From NCBI RefSeq assembly GCF_014697355.1, contig NZ_JACJRQ010000034.1:16714-80713 (forward strand): a stretch of 64,000 nt of DNA, read 5' to 3'. Source of the stretch: Nostoc calcicola FACHB-3891 (GTDB lineage Bacteria; Cyanobacteriota; Cyanobacteriia; Cyanobacteriales; Nostocaceae). Below are positions 9,197 through 17,703 of this stretch, piece after piece; the stretch's first letter is position 1; each line of letters begins with the position of its first letter. The notes beneath the pieces are model-generated. The model worked only from the letters and a program-made list of their open reading frames with translations, had not been told where the DNA came from and did not search any database. The position numbers and the translations under genes were made by a program.

Positions 9197-9779
9197 TCGA
9201 AAATATTACGCTCTGCTGGTTATGTGTTTTTTACACTGTTTTTCCGGTAATTAAATCGTCACGATACGGTAGCACAGATGTGTGCCCCTATCGTGGTTCA
9301 AATAGATGAAAAATACTGTAAATTACCACTCTCAACATTTAGGAGCTTCTAGTCATTAAATTGATAATCTTTCTTGATAAATATATAGATTACATTATCA
9401 TGCAACCATTTCACTATTTTTTAAACGAATCAAAGATACTCATAAAGTTTTGATATACTTTCTCAACAAAGTGGTATTGTTTAGATCGACCTAAATCTGC
9501 CTTGTCAAATTCTTGCCATAGACTTCTGCCTCCTCCTGACAAAGGACAAATGACCAATGACCGAACAATTCGCAATTCGCAATTGCGGACAAAATTGTAA
9601 ATTGATTATCCTTCGAGTCAAAGCCCCCACTGAAATCAAAGATTTCAGTGGACTCAAATCAGTGGTGGGATTCAAGCCCCCACTGAAGGAACTTGTGAAT
9701 TGCGTTAGCAAAGCGGGGCGTTAGCCCATTCACAATTGCGAATTGGTTTGACGAATGACATAGGCGTTATACCTAACAC
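9197..9779. other. 583-bp intergenic region with hairpin repeats
   Basis: No gene is supported. It holds a nested hairpin at 9260-9295 (outer arms CACGATA/TATCGTG, inner arms GCACA/TGTGC) that would lie in the 5' leader of the leftward siderophore operon, and an AT-rich stretch at 9361-9400 with TGATAAT and ATTATCA half sites, a weak Fur-like candidate. At 9627-9651 an 11-bp stem (CCACTGAAATC, loop AAA, GATTTCAGTGG) belongs to a repeat family seen again at 22556-22579. A 68-codon leftward frame across the repeats is not a gene. Confidence 0.7.
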
Positions 9780-11897
9780 ATGGTGGTGTTAATGAGGATT
9801 GATATTTTACTCAAGATTTACAGAAGGAAATCAATACGCGTTTTACCCTTAATACTCAGTTTGATACTGGTTTTGTTCGTGGGTAGCCAGACTATAGCTG
9901 TACCAACAAAATCTACAGAGATATTATGGGATACTTATGGTATTCCGCATATTTACGGAAAAGACGATCGGAGTGCATTTTATGCCTTTGGTTGGGCACA
10001 AATGCAAAGTCATGGAGATTTGCTTTTGCGTCTTTACGGCCAAGCACGGGGACGCGCAGCTGAATACTGGGGAGAGGAATATCTAGAGTCAGATCGTTGG
10101 GTACTGTCTATGGGAGTACCGGAACGCGCTCGTGATTGGTACAAGGCACAGAATCCAAGTTTTCGTAGTTATCTGGATGCTTTTGCTGCTGGGATCAATG
10201 CTTATGCTGACCAAAATCCTCAGTTGATTGACGATCGCTTTGAGGCAGTCTTACCAGTCAAAGCAGAAGATGTGATGGCTCACTTACATCGGGTACTCAA
10301 TTTCACCCTTGTGGTCGATCCGGAGTTAGTATTCGACCTGGGTAAAAAAAAGTTGCAACCAGGATCTAATGGTTGGGCGATCGCACCAACTCATTCTGCC
10401 GATGGGAACGCCATGTTACTAGCCAATCCGCATCTACCTTGGTCAGATTTATTTTTGTGGTACGAAGCTCAAATCGCGGCACCGGGAATTGATGCTTACG
10501 GAGCGACACTTGTGGGTATTCCCGTATTGGCGATCGCTTTTAACAACAATTTGGGTTGGACTCACACCGTTAACACCTATGACGGGTGGGATTTGTATGA
10601 ACTCGCGCTGGTAGATAATGGCTACCGCTTTGATGGCAAAGTTCGCAAATTCCTTGCCAAAACTCTGTCGTTGAAGGTGAAGCAGAAAGATGGTTCTTTA
10701 CAAGAGCAACGATTACTAGTCAAGAGTTCCATCCACGGGCCTGTGGTCATCGAGAAGAATGGTAGAGCTTTAGCACTGAGAGTTGCCGGTCTTGACCGAC
10801 CAGGTGTACTCCAACAGTGGTGGGACATGGCACGAGCAAAAAACCTCAACCAATTTGAAAACGCACTCAAGCGCTTGCAACTATCGATGTTTACGGTGAT
10901 GTATGCCGATAGAGAAGGACATATTATGCACCTATTCAACGGTCAAGTTCCAGTACGTCAAGAAGGAGATTTTGCATATTGGCAAGGCGTGATTCCTGGC
11001 GATACATCTAAAACTTTATGGACAAAAATCCATCCATACCAAGATTTACCCCGCATAGTCGATCCTAAAAGTGGTTGGTTGCAAAATGCTAACGATCCAC
11101 CTTGGACAACGACCTTTCCAGCCGCTATTAAAGCAGATGATTACCCGCCTTACATGGCACCTCGTTTCATGGATTTCCGCTCACAACGTTCTGTGAGAAT
11201 GTTGGCTGAGGATGACAAAATCTCTTTTGATGAAATGATTGCATACAAGCACTCGACCCGTATGGAAATGGGCGATCGCCTGTTGGATGATTTAATTCCT
11301 GCTGCCCGCAAGTACGGCCAGGACTTGGGACAAAAAGCAGCTAATGTTCTGGAAACCTGGGATCGGCAAGCCAATGCAGATAGTCGAGGAGCAGTACTAT
11401 TTGCCTTTTGGGTTCAACAGCTCGACTTAGATAAGACATTTAGTCAACCTTGGAGTGAAAAATCTCCACGCACTACACCCGATGGTTTAGCCGATCCCCA
11501 AAGTGCAGTTGCAACACTCGAAGCTGTAGCAGCACAAATAGAAAAGACGTATGGAACTATTGATGTGGCATGGGGAGATGTTTTTCGCCTACGCTATGGC
11601 AATACGGATTTACCTGGCAATGGTGGTCCAGATCCTCTTGGCATTTTCCGAAACCTCTATTTCTCACCCCAGTCAAATGGAAAGTTTGAATCCGTAGCTG
11701 GCGATTCCTATGTTGCGGCCATTGAATTTTCTAACCCTGTACGAGCAATGGCACTCACCAGCTACGGCAATGCAACTCAGCCGGGATCGCCCCACATTGG
11801 CGACCAGTTAAACATGTTCGCTAAGAAAAAATTGCGTCCTGTGTGGCGCGATCGCGACCATATCCTTGCTCATCTGGAAGCACGAAAAGTCTTCTAG
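9780..11897 (+). CDS. Penicillin acylase (Ntn-hydrolase) family protein
   Basis: Secreted amidase of the penicillin G acylase/AHL acylase family, made as a 705-residue precursor that cleaves itself into alpha and beta chains. Residues about 20-40 form a signal peptide. The alpha chain carries ILWDTYGIPHIYG and GWAQMQSHGDLLLRL. The cleavage site is Gly195-Ser196 in LQPGSNGWAI, where Ser196 becomes the catalytic N-terminal nucleophile of the beta chain. The beta chain also has NPHLPW and GWTHTVNTYDGWDLYEL. Relatives hydrolyse beta-lactams, acyl-homoserine lactones or the acyl chains of siderophore precursors (PvdQ), and the substrate cannot be chosen here. A start at 9792 is possible. It is monocistronic, with a terminator after it. 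Confidence 0.93.
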   Translation: MVVLMRIDILLKIYRRKSIRVLPLILSLILVLFVGSQTIAVPTKSTEILWDTYGIPHIYGKDDRSAFYAFGWAQMQSHGDLLLRLYGQARGRAAEYWGEEYLESDRWVLSMGVPERARDWYKAQNPSFRSYLDAFAAGINAYADQNPQLIDDRFEAVLPVKAEDVMAHLHRVLNFTLVVDPELVFDLGKKKLQPGSNGWAIAPTHSADGNAMLLANPHLPWSDLFLWYEAQIAAPGIDAYGATLVGIPVLAIAFNNNLGWTHTVNTYDGWDLYELALVDNGYRFDGKVRKFLAKTLSLKVKQKDGSLQEQRLLVKSSIHGPVVIEKNGRALALRVAGLDRPGVLQQWWDMARAKNLNQFENALKRLQLSMFTVMYADREGHIMHLFNGQVPVRQEGDFAYWQGVIPGDTSKTLWTKIHPYQDLPRIVDPKSGWLQNANDPPWTTTFPAAIKADDYPPYMAPRFMDFRSQRSVRMLAEDDKISFDEMIAYKHSTRMEMGDRLLDDLIPAARKYGQDLGQKAANVLETWDRQANADSRGAVLFAFWVQQLDLDKTFSQPWSEKSPRTTPDGLADPQSAVATLEAVAAQIEKTYGTIDVAWGDVFRLRYGNTDLPGNGGPDPLGIFRNLYFSPQSNGKFESVAGDSYVAAIEFSNPVRAMALTSYGNATQPGSPHIGDQLNMFAKKKLRPVWRDRDHILAHLEARKVF

Positions 11898-11913
11898 TAT
11901 TCTTTGAGATCCT

Positions 11914-11941
11914 CCTCACGCCTTTAGGCATGAGGATTTTT
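11914..11941 (+). terminator. Hairpin terminator after acylase gene
   Basis: The stem CCTCACGCC / GGCATGAGG with loop TTTA is followed by ATTTTT, a good intrinsic terminator for the rightward acylase gene. Similar hairpins also occur at ends of IS200/IS605 elements, so it may have been captured from one. Confidence 0.7.
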
Positions 11942-11996
11942 GCTTCGCGGGGATTCCAATAAATTTACCCTCACCAGGCATCGTAAATCGCTACAA

Positions 11997-12824
11997 CTAG
12001 ATCTTACGCAGTACAACGTACATACTGACAGTTGTGTAATCTTCCAGACCGGGAACTTTACTCAAAAGGCGGAGCAATGGCATAAGCTTGGAAGCGTCTT
12101 GAAGAGCATTTACGGTTTCGCTAACGATTTCAAATCCTGCTTTTTCAAAAGCTTGCAGGAAGTCGCGGCGCTTGAGTTTATTGAATCCAAGGTCATAGAT
12201 TGAATGACACTCAACTCCTGGATGTTGTCTATTATAAGCAGCTACAACACCCGCATCGCCAAGAACCAGATGCGCCCACGGTAACCTGAAGGGCTTTCCA
12301 ATTGCATGGTATCCGTGGTCGCCAAAGGGGCTGTAGTAGAGTGGACTAAAACCAGTTATCAGTAAACCACCTTTACGCAGAACCCGTCTGACTGAGAGAA
12401 GAAGTTGATCTAGGTTCATAATGTGTTCAAAAGTGTCTTTGGAAATTACGACATCGATCTCGTCCTCAAGTTCGATCTCGTTAATATCTAAATGATGAAA
12501 CTCTATTTTGTTGGCGATATCAGGAAAGCGTTCCGCTACGATACGACGAGCAAATTCGATGCGCCTACTAATGAGGTCAAGACCAATCACCCGCCGCGCT
12601 CCCAAAATAGCTGCATTGATAGACAGTGCGCCATGTCCACAGCCAATTTCAAGAACGGCTTTTTCGGAAAAGTCTGGCGGTCCACCGAGACGACGCCAGT
12701 ACTTCTGTGAATCCAGAACTTGGGACTCGAAGTATTTAATGGATACCGCCTCATCTTCTACGGCAAAGTTATTTTCATTAAATTTGTAGGCTAGCGAATC
12801 TCTAAAAGTTTCCTTCTTCATCAA
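11997..12824 (-). CDS. Class I SAM-dependent methyltransferase
   Basis: A 275-residue Rossmann-fold methyltransferase. Motif I is VLEIGCGHGALS (about residues 61-72), the acidic residue after strand 2 is in VIGLDLISRR, and the later motifs are DVVISKDTFEHIM and RVLRKGGLLITGFSPLYYS. The substrate is unknown. The C-terminal half (FGDHGYHAIG, then a long region to VSMYVVLRKI) resembles the general UbiE/Coq5-like group that acts on small molecules or lipids. It is convergent with the acylase gene and divergent from the SBP56 gene. No operon partner is seen, so a physiological role is not offered. Confidence 0.88.
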   Translation of the reverse strand: MMKKETFRDSLAYKFNENNFAVEDEAVSIKYFESQVLDSQKYWRRLGGPPDFSEKAVLEIGCGHGALSINAAILGARRVIGLDLISRRIEFARRIVAERFPDIANKIEFHHLDINEIELEDEIDVVISKDTFEHIMNLDQLLLSVRRVLRKGGLLITGFSPLYYSPFGDHGYHAIGKPFRLPWAHLVLGDAGVVAAYNRQHPGVECHSIYDLGFNKLKRRDFLQAFEKAGFEIVSETVNALQDASKLMPLLRLLSKVPGLEDYTTVSMYVVLRKI

Positions 12825-12871
12825 CTGACTTCCAAATCAACAGCGTTTAACTATAAAGGTTTTGACATACT

Positions 12872-12892
12872 CCCTGCCCTACAAGGGCAGGG
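12872..12892. repeat. IS200/IS605-like end hairpin relic
   Basis: Perfect 9-bp stem CCCTGCCCT / AGGGCAGGG with loop ACA, preceded by TTTGACATACT and followed by ATTCTAGG. This resembles the right end of IS200/IS605-type elements in cyanobacteria, but no transposase or TnpB gene is adjacent, so it looks like a relic. Confidence 0.5.
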
Positions 12893-13031
12893 ATTCTAGG
12901 CTCAAACAGCAATTGCAGTTTCGCACTGTCTTACATCGCCTAACCCAACAGGTAATGCTACAAACTATACTCCTTATCAAAGGTTGTTGTAAACTTGTTG
13001 TAATTTTCCAAAGCCTGTGAGGTCTAATACC

Positions 13032-14384
13032 ATGACTCATGCTTGCTGCGGTCCTGGCTACGCTTCTCCAGAAGCAGCCACCAACGGTGAAAGAGAAAAG
13101 GTACTTTATGCGATCGCCCTTTATACTGGTACTGATATCGAAGAACCAGATTATCTCGCCACCGTAGACGTTGACCCGAATTCCCCCACTTATTCCCAAG
13201 TGATTCATCGTCTGCCTATGCCTTACATTGGCGATGAATTACATCACTTTGGCTGGAATGCTTGTAGTTCTTGTCACGGCGACGCTAGTAAATCGCGTAG
13301 ATTTACGGTGATACCTGGGCAACGTTCTAGCCGCATCTATATTGTTGATACCGCAGATACCAAAGCGCCAAAACTGCATAAGGTCATTGAACCACAAGAA
13401 ATTCAGGAAAAAACTAATTTAACTGCCCCGCACACAGTACACTGCCTAGCAGATGGTCATGTGATGATTTCTATGCTCGGCGACAGTGAGGGAAATGGCC
13501 CTGGTGGCTTTTTGTTACTGGATGAAAATTTTGATATTGCTGGACGTTGGGAACGCCAAGCCGATGGTATGCGGTTTAACTATGACTTTTGGTATCAACC
13601 CCGTCATAACGTCATGGTGAGTAGTGAGTGGGGCGCACCCAAAACTTATTATCCTGGTTTTGACCTCAACGATGTAGCAGCCGACAACTATGGTCATCAT
13701 ATATATTTCTGGGATTGGTCAACACGGGAAATTATCCAAAGTTTTGACTTAGGACAAGAAGGATTAATTCCCTTAGAATTGCGCTTTCACCATAACCCCG
13801 ACAGCACTCATGGGTTTGTCGCCGCAGCACTCAGTAGTAATGTTTGGCATTGGCACAAACCTAATGATCATTGGGAAATAGAGAAAGTAATTGATATACC
13901 TTCACAAGAACTGGAAGGTTGGCCGATACCAGTGCCATCGTTGATTACTGATATCTTGATTTCAATGTGCGATCGCTATATTTACTTTTCCAATTGGCTG
14001 CATGGAGATATCCGCCAATATGATATCAGTGACCCAGCCCATCCTCAACTTACTGGTCAAGTTTGGTGTGGTGGTTTGTTAGGTAATGGTGGTGAAGTTC
14101 AAGGTCATAAATTAGCTGGCGGCCCCCAAATGCTACAGCTGAGTCTGGATGGTAAACGGCTTTATGTGACGAATTCCCTATTTAGCAGTTGGGACAATCA
14201 GTTTTATCCTGATTTATCTAAAACCGGCTCATATTTATTACAGATTGACTGCGACACTGAAAATGGTGGACTAAAAATCAACGAAGACTTCTACGTTGAT
14301 TTTGGGAAGGAACCAGCAGGCCCTTCTCGCGCTCACGAGATGCGCTATCCTGGCGGTGATTGCACTTCAGATATTTGGATCTAA
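13032..14384 (+). CDS. Selenium-binding protein SBP56 family (methanethiol oxidase-like)
   Basis: A 450-residue SBP56-family protein. Relatives in humans and bacteria are methanethiol oxidases that convert methanethiol to formaldehyde, hydrogen sulfide and hydrogen peroxide, with copper implicated. The sequence starts MTHACCGPGYASPEA. Cys78 and Cys81 in CSSCHGD are the conserved pair linked to selenium or metal binding, and many conserved histidines follow (DELHHFGW, FHHNPDSTHG, WHWHKP). The ATG at 13032 is preferred over the GTG at 13017 because relatives begin at this point. A methanethiol-degrading enzyme near sulfur-acquisition genes would fit, but that link is inference. A palindromic hairpin follows at 14419. 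Confidence 0.92.
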   Translation: MTHACCGPGYASPEAATNGEREKVLYAIALYTGTDIEEPDYLATVDVDPNSPTYSQVIHRLPMPYIGDELHHFGWNACSSCHGDASKSRRFTVIPGQRSSRIYIVDTADTKAPKLHKVIEPQEIQEKTNLTAPHTVHCLADGHVMISMLGDSEGNGPGGFLLLDENFDIAGRWERQADGMRFNYDFWYQPRHNVMVSSEWGAPKTYYPGFDLNDVAADNYGHHIYFWDWSTREIIQSFDLGQEGLIPLELRFHHNPDSTHGFVAAALSSNVWHWHKPNDHWEIEKVIDIPSQELEGWPIPVPSLITDILISMCDRYIYFSNWLHGDIRQYDISDPAHPQLTGQVWCGGLLGNGGEVQGHKLAGGPQMLQLSLDGKRLYVTNSLFSSWDNQFYPDLSKTGSYLLQIDCDTENGGLKINEDFYVDFGKEPAGPSRAHEMRYPGGDCTSDIWI

Positions 14385-14418
14385 TCTCATTTCACGAAAT
14401 ACCTGATACACATAGATA

Positions 14419-14448
14419 TGTAGGGGCGTACAGCTGTACGCCCCTACA
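14419..14448. terminator. 30-bp perfect palindrome between convergent genes
   Basis: Arms TGTAGGGGCGTACAG and CTGTACGCCCCTACA abut with no spacer. It lies between two convergent genes and could end transcription from both sides, though it lacks a U-tract. TGTAGGGGCG palindromes are typical dispersed repeats of such genomes. Confidence 0.5.
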
Positions 14449-14605
14449 GTCGATTTGTGTGTTGCGAAGATTTTTGGAAATGGCTTACCGAGAGACACGG
14501 GGACACGGTGAGTTTTGAATAGTAAGTGATTATCCCAACTTGACATCACAAGGAGTCATAAAAATTTCTTTTCCCCACCCCCTACTCCCCAATCCAGCGA
14601 TTTAC

Positions 14606-15610
14606 CTACACGCGATTCCCTGCCGGATACTGATGCCCTAAGATGGTATGGGGTGTGTAGGGTTCTTCCAAGTATTTGCGTTCTTCATCTGAAAGCTGCA
14701 AATCCACAGCCTCAACTGCTTCTTTGAGATGTTCTATCTTACTAGCGCCAACAATTGGGGCTGTCACACCCGGTTGATGCAATAACCAAGCTAGGGCTAT
14801 TTGTGTTGGTTTTACACCATGTTTTTCTGCTAACTCGACGACGCGATCGACTATTTGAAAATCTGAATCTTGATAGTAGAGTTTGTGGGCAAATTCGTCG
14901 GTTTTCGCCCGCAGAGTTTGACCGTAGTCTTCTTTGCTGCGATTACCAGCCAAAAAGCCCCGCGCTAAGGGACTCCAGGGAATAATTCCAATTCCTTGGT
15001 CTAAAGATAGAGGTATGATTTCTCTTTCTTCTTCTCTGTATACTAGGTTGTAGTGGTTTTGTATGGATACGAAGCGATTCCAACCGTGTTGGTCAGCGAG
15101 GAAAAGGGCTTTGGCAAACTGCCATGCGTAAACACTCGATATACCCAGGTAACGAACTTTACCTATTTTTACTAAGTCGTGCAGCGCTTCTAGGGTTTCT
15201 TCAATTGGTGTTTCGTAGTCCCAACGGTGGATCTGGTACAAATCCACATAATCGGTCTGTAGCCGCCGCAATGAAGCGTCAATGCTATCAAAAATATGTT
15301 TCCGAGATAGTCCGCGATCGTTGGGACCATCACCGACTTTGCCGTGAACTTTGGTAGCAATTACAACTTGATCTCTTTTGGCAAAGTCTTTTAATGCTCG
15401 TCCCAGGATTTCTTCGCTCACACCTAAGGAATAAACATCGGCGGTGTCAAAGAAGTTAATCCCTAATTCCAAAGCCAGCTTGATAAAAGGGCGACTTTCT
15501 TCTTCTTCTAATACCCATTCTCGCAATTTGCGATCGCCATAAGTCATGGTACCCAGAGCAATGCGCGATACTTTCAGTCCACTTTTTCCGAGATTTACGT
15601 ATGTGGTCAT
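14606..15610 (-). CDS. Aldo/keto reductase
   Basis: NADPH-dependent oxidoreductase of the aldo/keto reductase superfamily, 334 residues. The catalytic tetrad can be read as Asp55 and Tyr60 in FFDTADVYSLG, Lys87 in VVIATKVHG and His128 in DLYQIHRW. The C-terminal cofactor-binding part includes GVTAPIVGASKIEHL. The overall layout resembles the YhdN/IolS or Kv-beta-like group rather than the xylose-reductase group. Its start overlaps the stop of the upstream TPR gene by 4 bp (ATGA), a sign of translational coupling. The physiological carbonyl substrate is unknown. Confidence 0.95.
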   Translation of the reverse strand: MTTYVNLGKSGLKVSRIALGTMTYGDRKLREWVLEEEESRPFIKLALELGINFFDTADVYSLGVSEEILGRALKDFAKRDQVVIATKVHGKVGDGPNDRGLSRKHIFDSIDASLRRLQTDYVDLYQIHRWDYETPIEETLEALHDLVKIGKVRYLGISSVYAWQFAKALFLADQHGWNRFVSIQNHYNLVYREEEREIIPLSLDQGIGIIPWSPLARGFLAGNRSKEDYGQTLRAKTDEFAHKLYYQDSDFQIVDRVVELAEKHGVKPTQIALAWLLHQPGVTAPIVGASKIEHLKEAVEAVDLQLSDEERKYLEEPYTPHTILGHQYPAGNRV

Positions 15611-17004
15611 ACTGTTTGCTCTACTTTTTGATAATGTTGTGATAGTTCTAAAGCCAGTTGGGAAGCTTGATGTGCTTCATCGGTGCGTCCTAGTTGACTG
15701 TAGGTGTTAGCTAATTCCCGCTGAATTACTGGAATTTTGTTGCGGGCAGCTTGGCGTTTTTCCAGAACATTCAAGGCTTTGTGATACTGCCTTTGGCGTA
15801 TCAAAGCATCAAGATAAATTTGCTCAAATAAGTCTCGTTGAGCATGAGATCCACCCGTGGATTGTAACTCTGGTAATACCGGCTCTAATTGAGCGATCGC
15901 TTTGTTCCAATCTCCACGAGCATGAGCTATCATCCCCTTAGCCGCAGGTACTCCGATCTCTGCCCAAGTACGTCTAGCGTAGGGTAATACTTTTTCGGCA
16001 TGACGTTGCATACTCTCTAACATTTCACCCGCCCAGTCTTCTTTACCACCCCGCACCAGTGCATAAATGTATTGCAAATCCAAAAATGCCAGGATGTGTT
16101 CTTGTAGCCGTGGTTGCAAATAACCAGCAAGTTCTTGCCAACGCGAACCCACATCGACACCGCGTAACTCCAGCCTTAGCAACAGAGCGATCGCATTGAT
16201 CTGCTCGCGCCCACTGTCTTTTTTGGCACGTCCCCAGATGCGGGTGTCATATATTTCCAGTACCTTGGCGAAATTTTCAATATCCAGGTAGTAAAGGGAT
16301 GTGTGCCACCAAAGATGTCCATAAAAAGCCGAGCTGCCAGATTCCCAAGTATCACTGAGACTTTCCATTAAGCTAATCCCTTCTTCTAGCCGTCCTGAGG
16401 TTTCTAACACATGAGCAATGGCGTGGTGTGCCCAACGATTATCTCGTTTCAAGGCGATCGCAAGTCTGGCATATGTTTCTGCTTCTGGTATCCTATGGCA
16501 CTCTTCTAGCCCAAATGCCAGCATCCCGTAGATATAGGGGTTGTCTTGATTGGCAGCGAAAACTTTTTCGGCAATCCGCAGCAGCCCCTGACTGTTACCG
16601 GAATTTCTATAGTGATATTGGGCTACATGCACTGAGGCTAAATCGCGGGGATAGCTATCAGTAATCGCTTCATGATGAGCGATCGCTTGCTGGATATCGC
16701 GGTTTGCCCAAGCTTCTATTGCTGCAACATAAAGTTGTTCCCGCTCATTGGCTCTTTTGAGGTTTGCTTTAGCCACATTCAGATAAGATGCTGCCTGGGT
16801 TAAGCCAAGAGAGCCACCTGCAAACAAGTAAAATGCGGCAACTTGAGCATTGGCGATCGCACAAGCTGGATCTGCCTCAATTGCTTTGAAAATAACTTGA
16901 GCATCGTTGCCAACGCTGAATAATTGATCTGCAAAGCTATTGATGGCATCAACCGCAACTGACGAATCGGTAGTAATTTCCAGTCCAAATGAATCTTTGA
17001 CCAT
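15607..17004 (-). CDS. TPR protein of the TTC38-like family
   Basis: A 465-residue all-helical protein with tetratricopeptide-like helices. Segments such as RWAHHAIAHVLETSGRLEEG and GHLWWHTSLYYLD match the conserved His/Trp motifs of TTC38-like proteins. Function in this family is unknown. No signal peptide or membrane helix is visible, so it is probably cytoplasmic. It is directly upstream of and overlaps the aldo/keto reductase gene by 4 bp, so the pair is probably one operon with linked function. Confidence 0.82.
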   Translation of the reverse strand: MVKDSFGLEITTDSSVAVDAINSFADQLFSVGNDAQVIFKAIEADPACAIANAQVAAFYLFAGGSLGLTQAASYLNVAKANLKRANEREQLYVAAIEAWANRDIQQAIAHHEAITDSYPRDLASVHVAQYHYRNSGNSQGLLRIAEKVFAANQDNPYIYGMLAFGLEECHRIPEAETYARLAIALKRDNRWAHHAIAHVLETSGRLEEGISLMESLSDTWESGSSAFYGHLWWHTSLYYLDIENFAKVLEIYDTRIWGRAKKDSGREQINAIALLLRLELRGVDVGSRWQELAGYLQPRLQEHILAFLDLQYIYALVRGGKEDWAGEMLESMQRHAEKVLPYARRTWAEIGVPAAKGMIAHARGDWNKAIAQLEPVLPELQSTGGSHAQRDLFEQIYLDALIRQRQYHKALNVLEKRQAARNKIPVIQRELANTYSQLGRTDEAHQASQLALELSQHYQKVEQTV

Positions 17005-17641
17005 TGGTTTTCCCAGAGCATTGCACAGCTACAAGGGTTACTTTGCAAAAGCTAAGTTATAAACTACTGTATATCAATCAGGTAACCGTATTTAGATCTT
17101 AAATTAAGAATTTCCGATAAACAATGCTGTTATGGCGATCGCTTTTCTTGGAAGCAAGTACAGGTTTGCATAAAATTGTGGCGAATTGAGGGTTGAAGTT
17201 CAAGTGTATACCCACAGGTAGCTGTGCTACTCTGCCCTATAGTTTAATTACTTAAAAATTGCTGTCATTGGGCAAAGGCTTGGAATAATGATGCCACCAG
17301 ATTTTTAAAAGGGAACAGGGAACAGGCAATAGGGAATAGGGAAATCCCCATACTTCAAAGTAGGGGATTTGTACAAGGACGCATTTTTTCTTGCACTACG
17401 TGTCCCCTTAAAAAATATGTTTCTTCTTTTCATAAATAAATTTAGTTGCTCTGAACCCAGTATTCGGGCAGGTTTTTTCACTATTCCCTATTCCCTATTC
17501 CCTATTCCCTGCCCGAAGGGCTTGATAACTCAGTTCTAAGGCTCTTGTTGTGGCGGCGTTAAGCTTCTTTGTATGCGTAATCAATATACAACTTGTTTAA
17601 ATTTAGGTTAACAAATGGTTATGTAATTTTGCTAACTATCT
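17005..17641. other. Intergenic region with heptamer repeats
   Basis: No gene is supported. The region contains the heptamer arrays described at 17311-17519 and otherwise AT-rich sequence upstream of the sulfate-binding protein gene. Confidence 0.6.
17311..17519. repeat. Opposed short tandem heptamer arrays (STRR type)
   Basis: Units of AGGGAAT/AGGGAAC at 17311-17344 face units of TATTCCC at 17481-17510, so the arrays are inverted copies about 140 bp apart and could pair. The second array is itself enclosed by 10-bp arms TTCGGGCAGG (17463-17472) and CCTGCCCGAA (17508-17517). Such heptamer repeats are known in heterocystous cyanobacteria. Confidence 0.75.
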
Positions 17642-17698
17642 TATAATACCTCTAAACTACAGTAAATCTCTCGGTTTACCGAATTTAACAGAGGAGGG
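17642..17698 (+). promoter_or_regulatory. Leader of sulfate-binding gene: -10 box, palindrome and strong SD
   Basis: TATAAT at 17642-17647 could be a -10 box; no good -35 is seen. The palindrome TCGGTTTACCGA (17671-17682) lies in the 5' leader just before the Shine-Dalgarno GAGGAGGG (17691-17698). The strong SD, about 5 nt from TTG at 17704, decides the start. The palindrome is a candidate operator for sulfur-responsive control; the regulator is unknown. Confidence 0.5.
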
Positions 17699-17703
17699 AA
17701 ATT

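Noticed and set aside
9361..9400. Fur box before the siderophore permease operon
   Set aside because: TGATAAT and ATTATCA half sites are 25 bp apart, too far for a standard 19-bp Fur box; kept only as a weak remark.
9505..9711. Leftward 68-codon frame before the acylase gene
   Set aside because: Consists of the FSGGLNPTT-type translation of hairpin repeats found at several places.
11940..12203. Rightward 87-codon frame
   Set aside because: Lies antisense within the methyltransferase gene, which has clear motifs.
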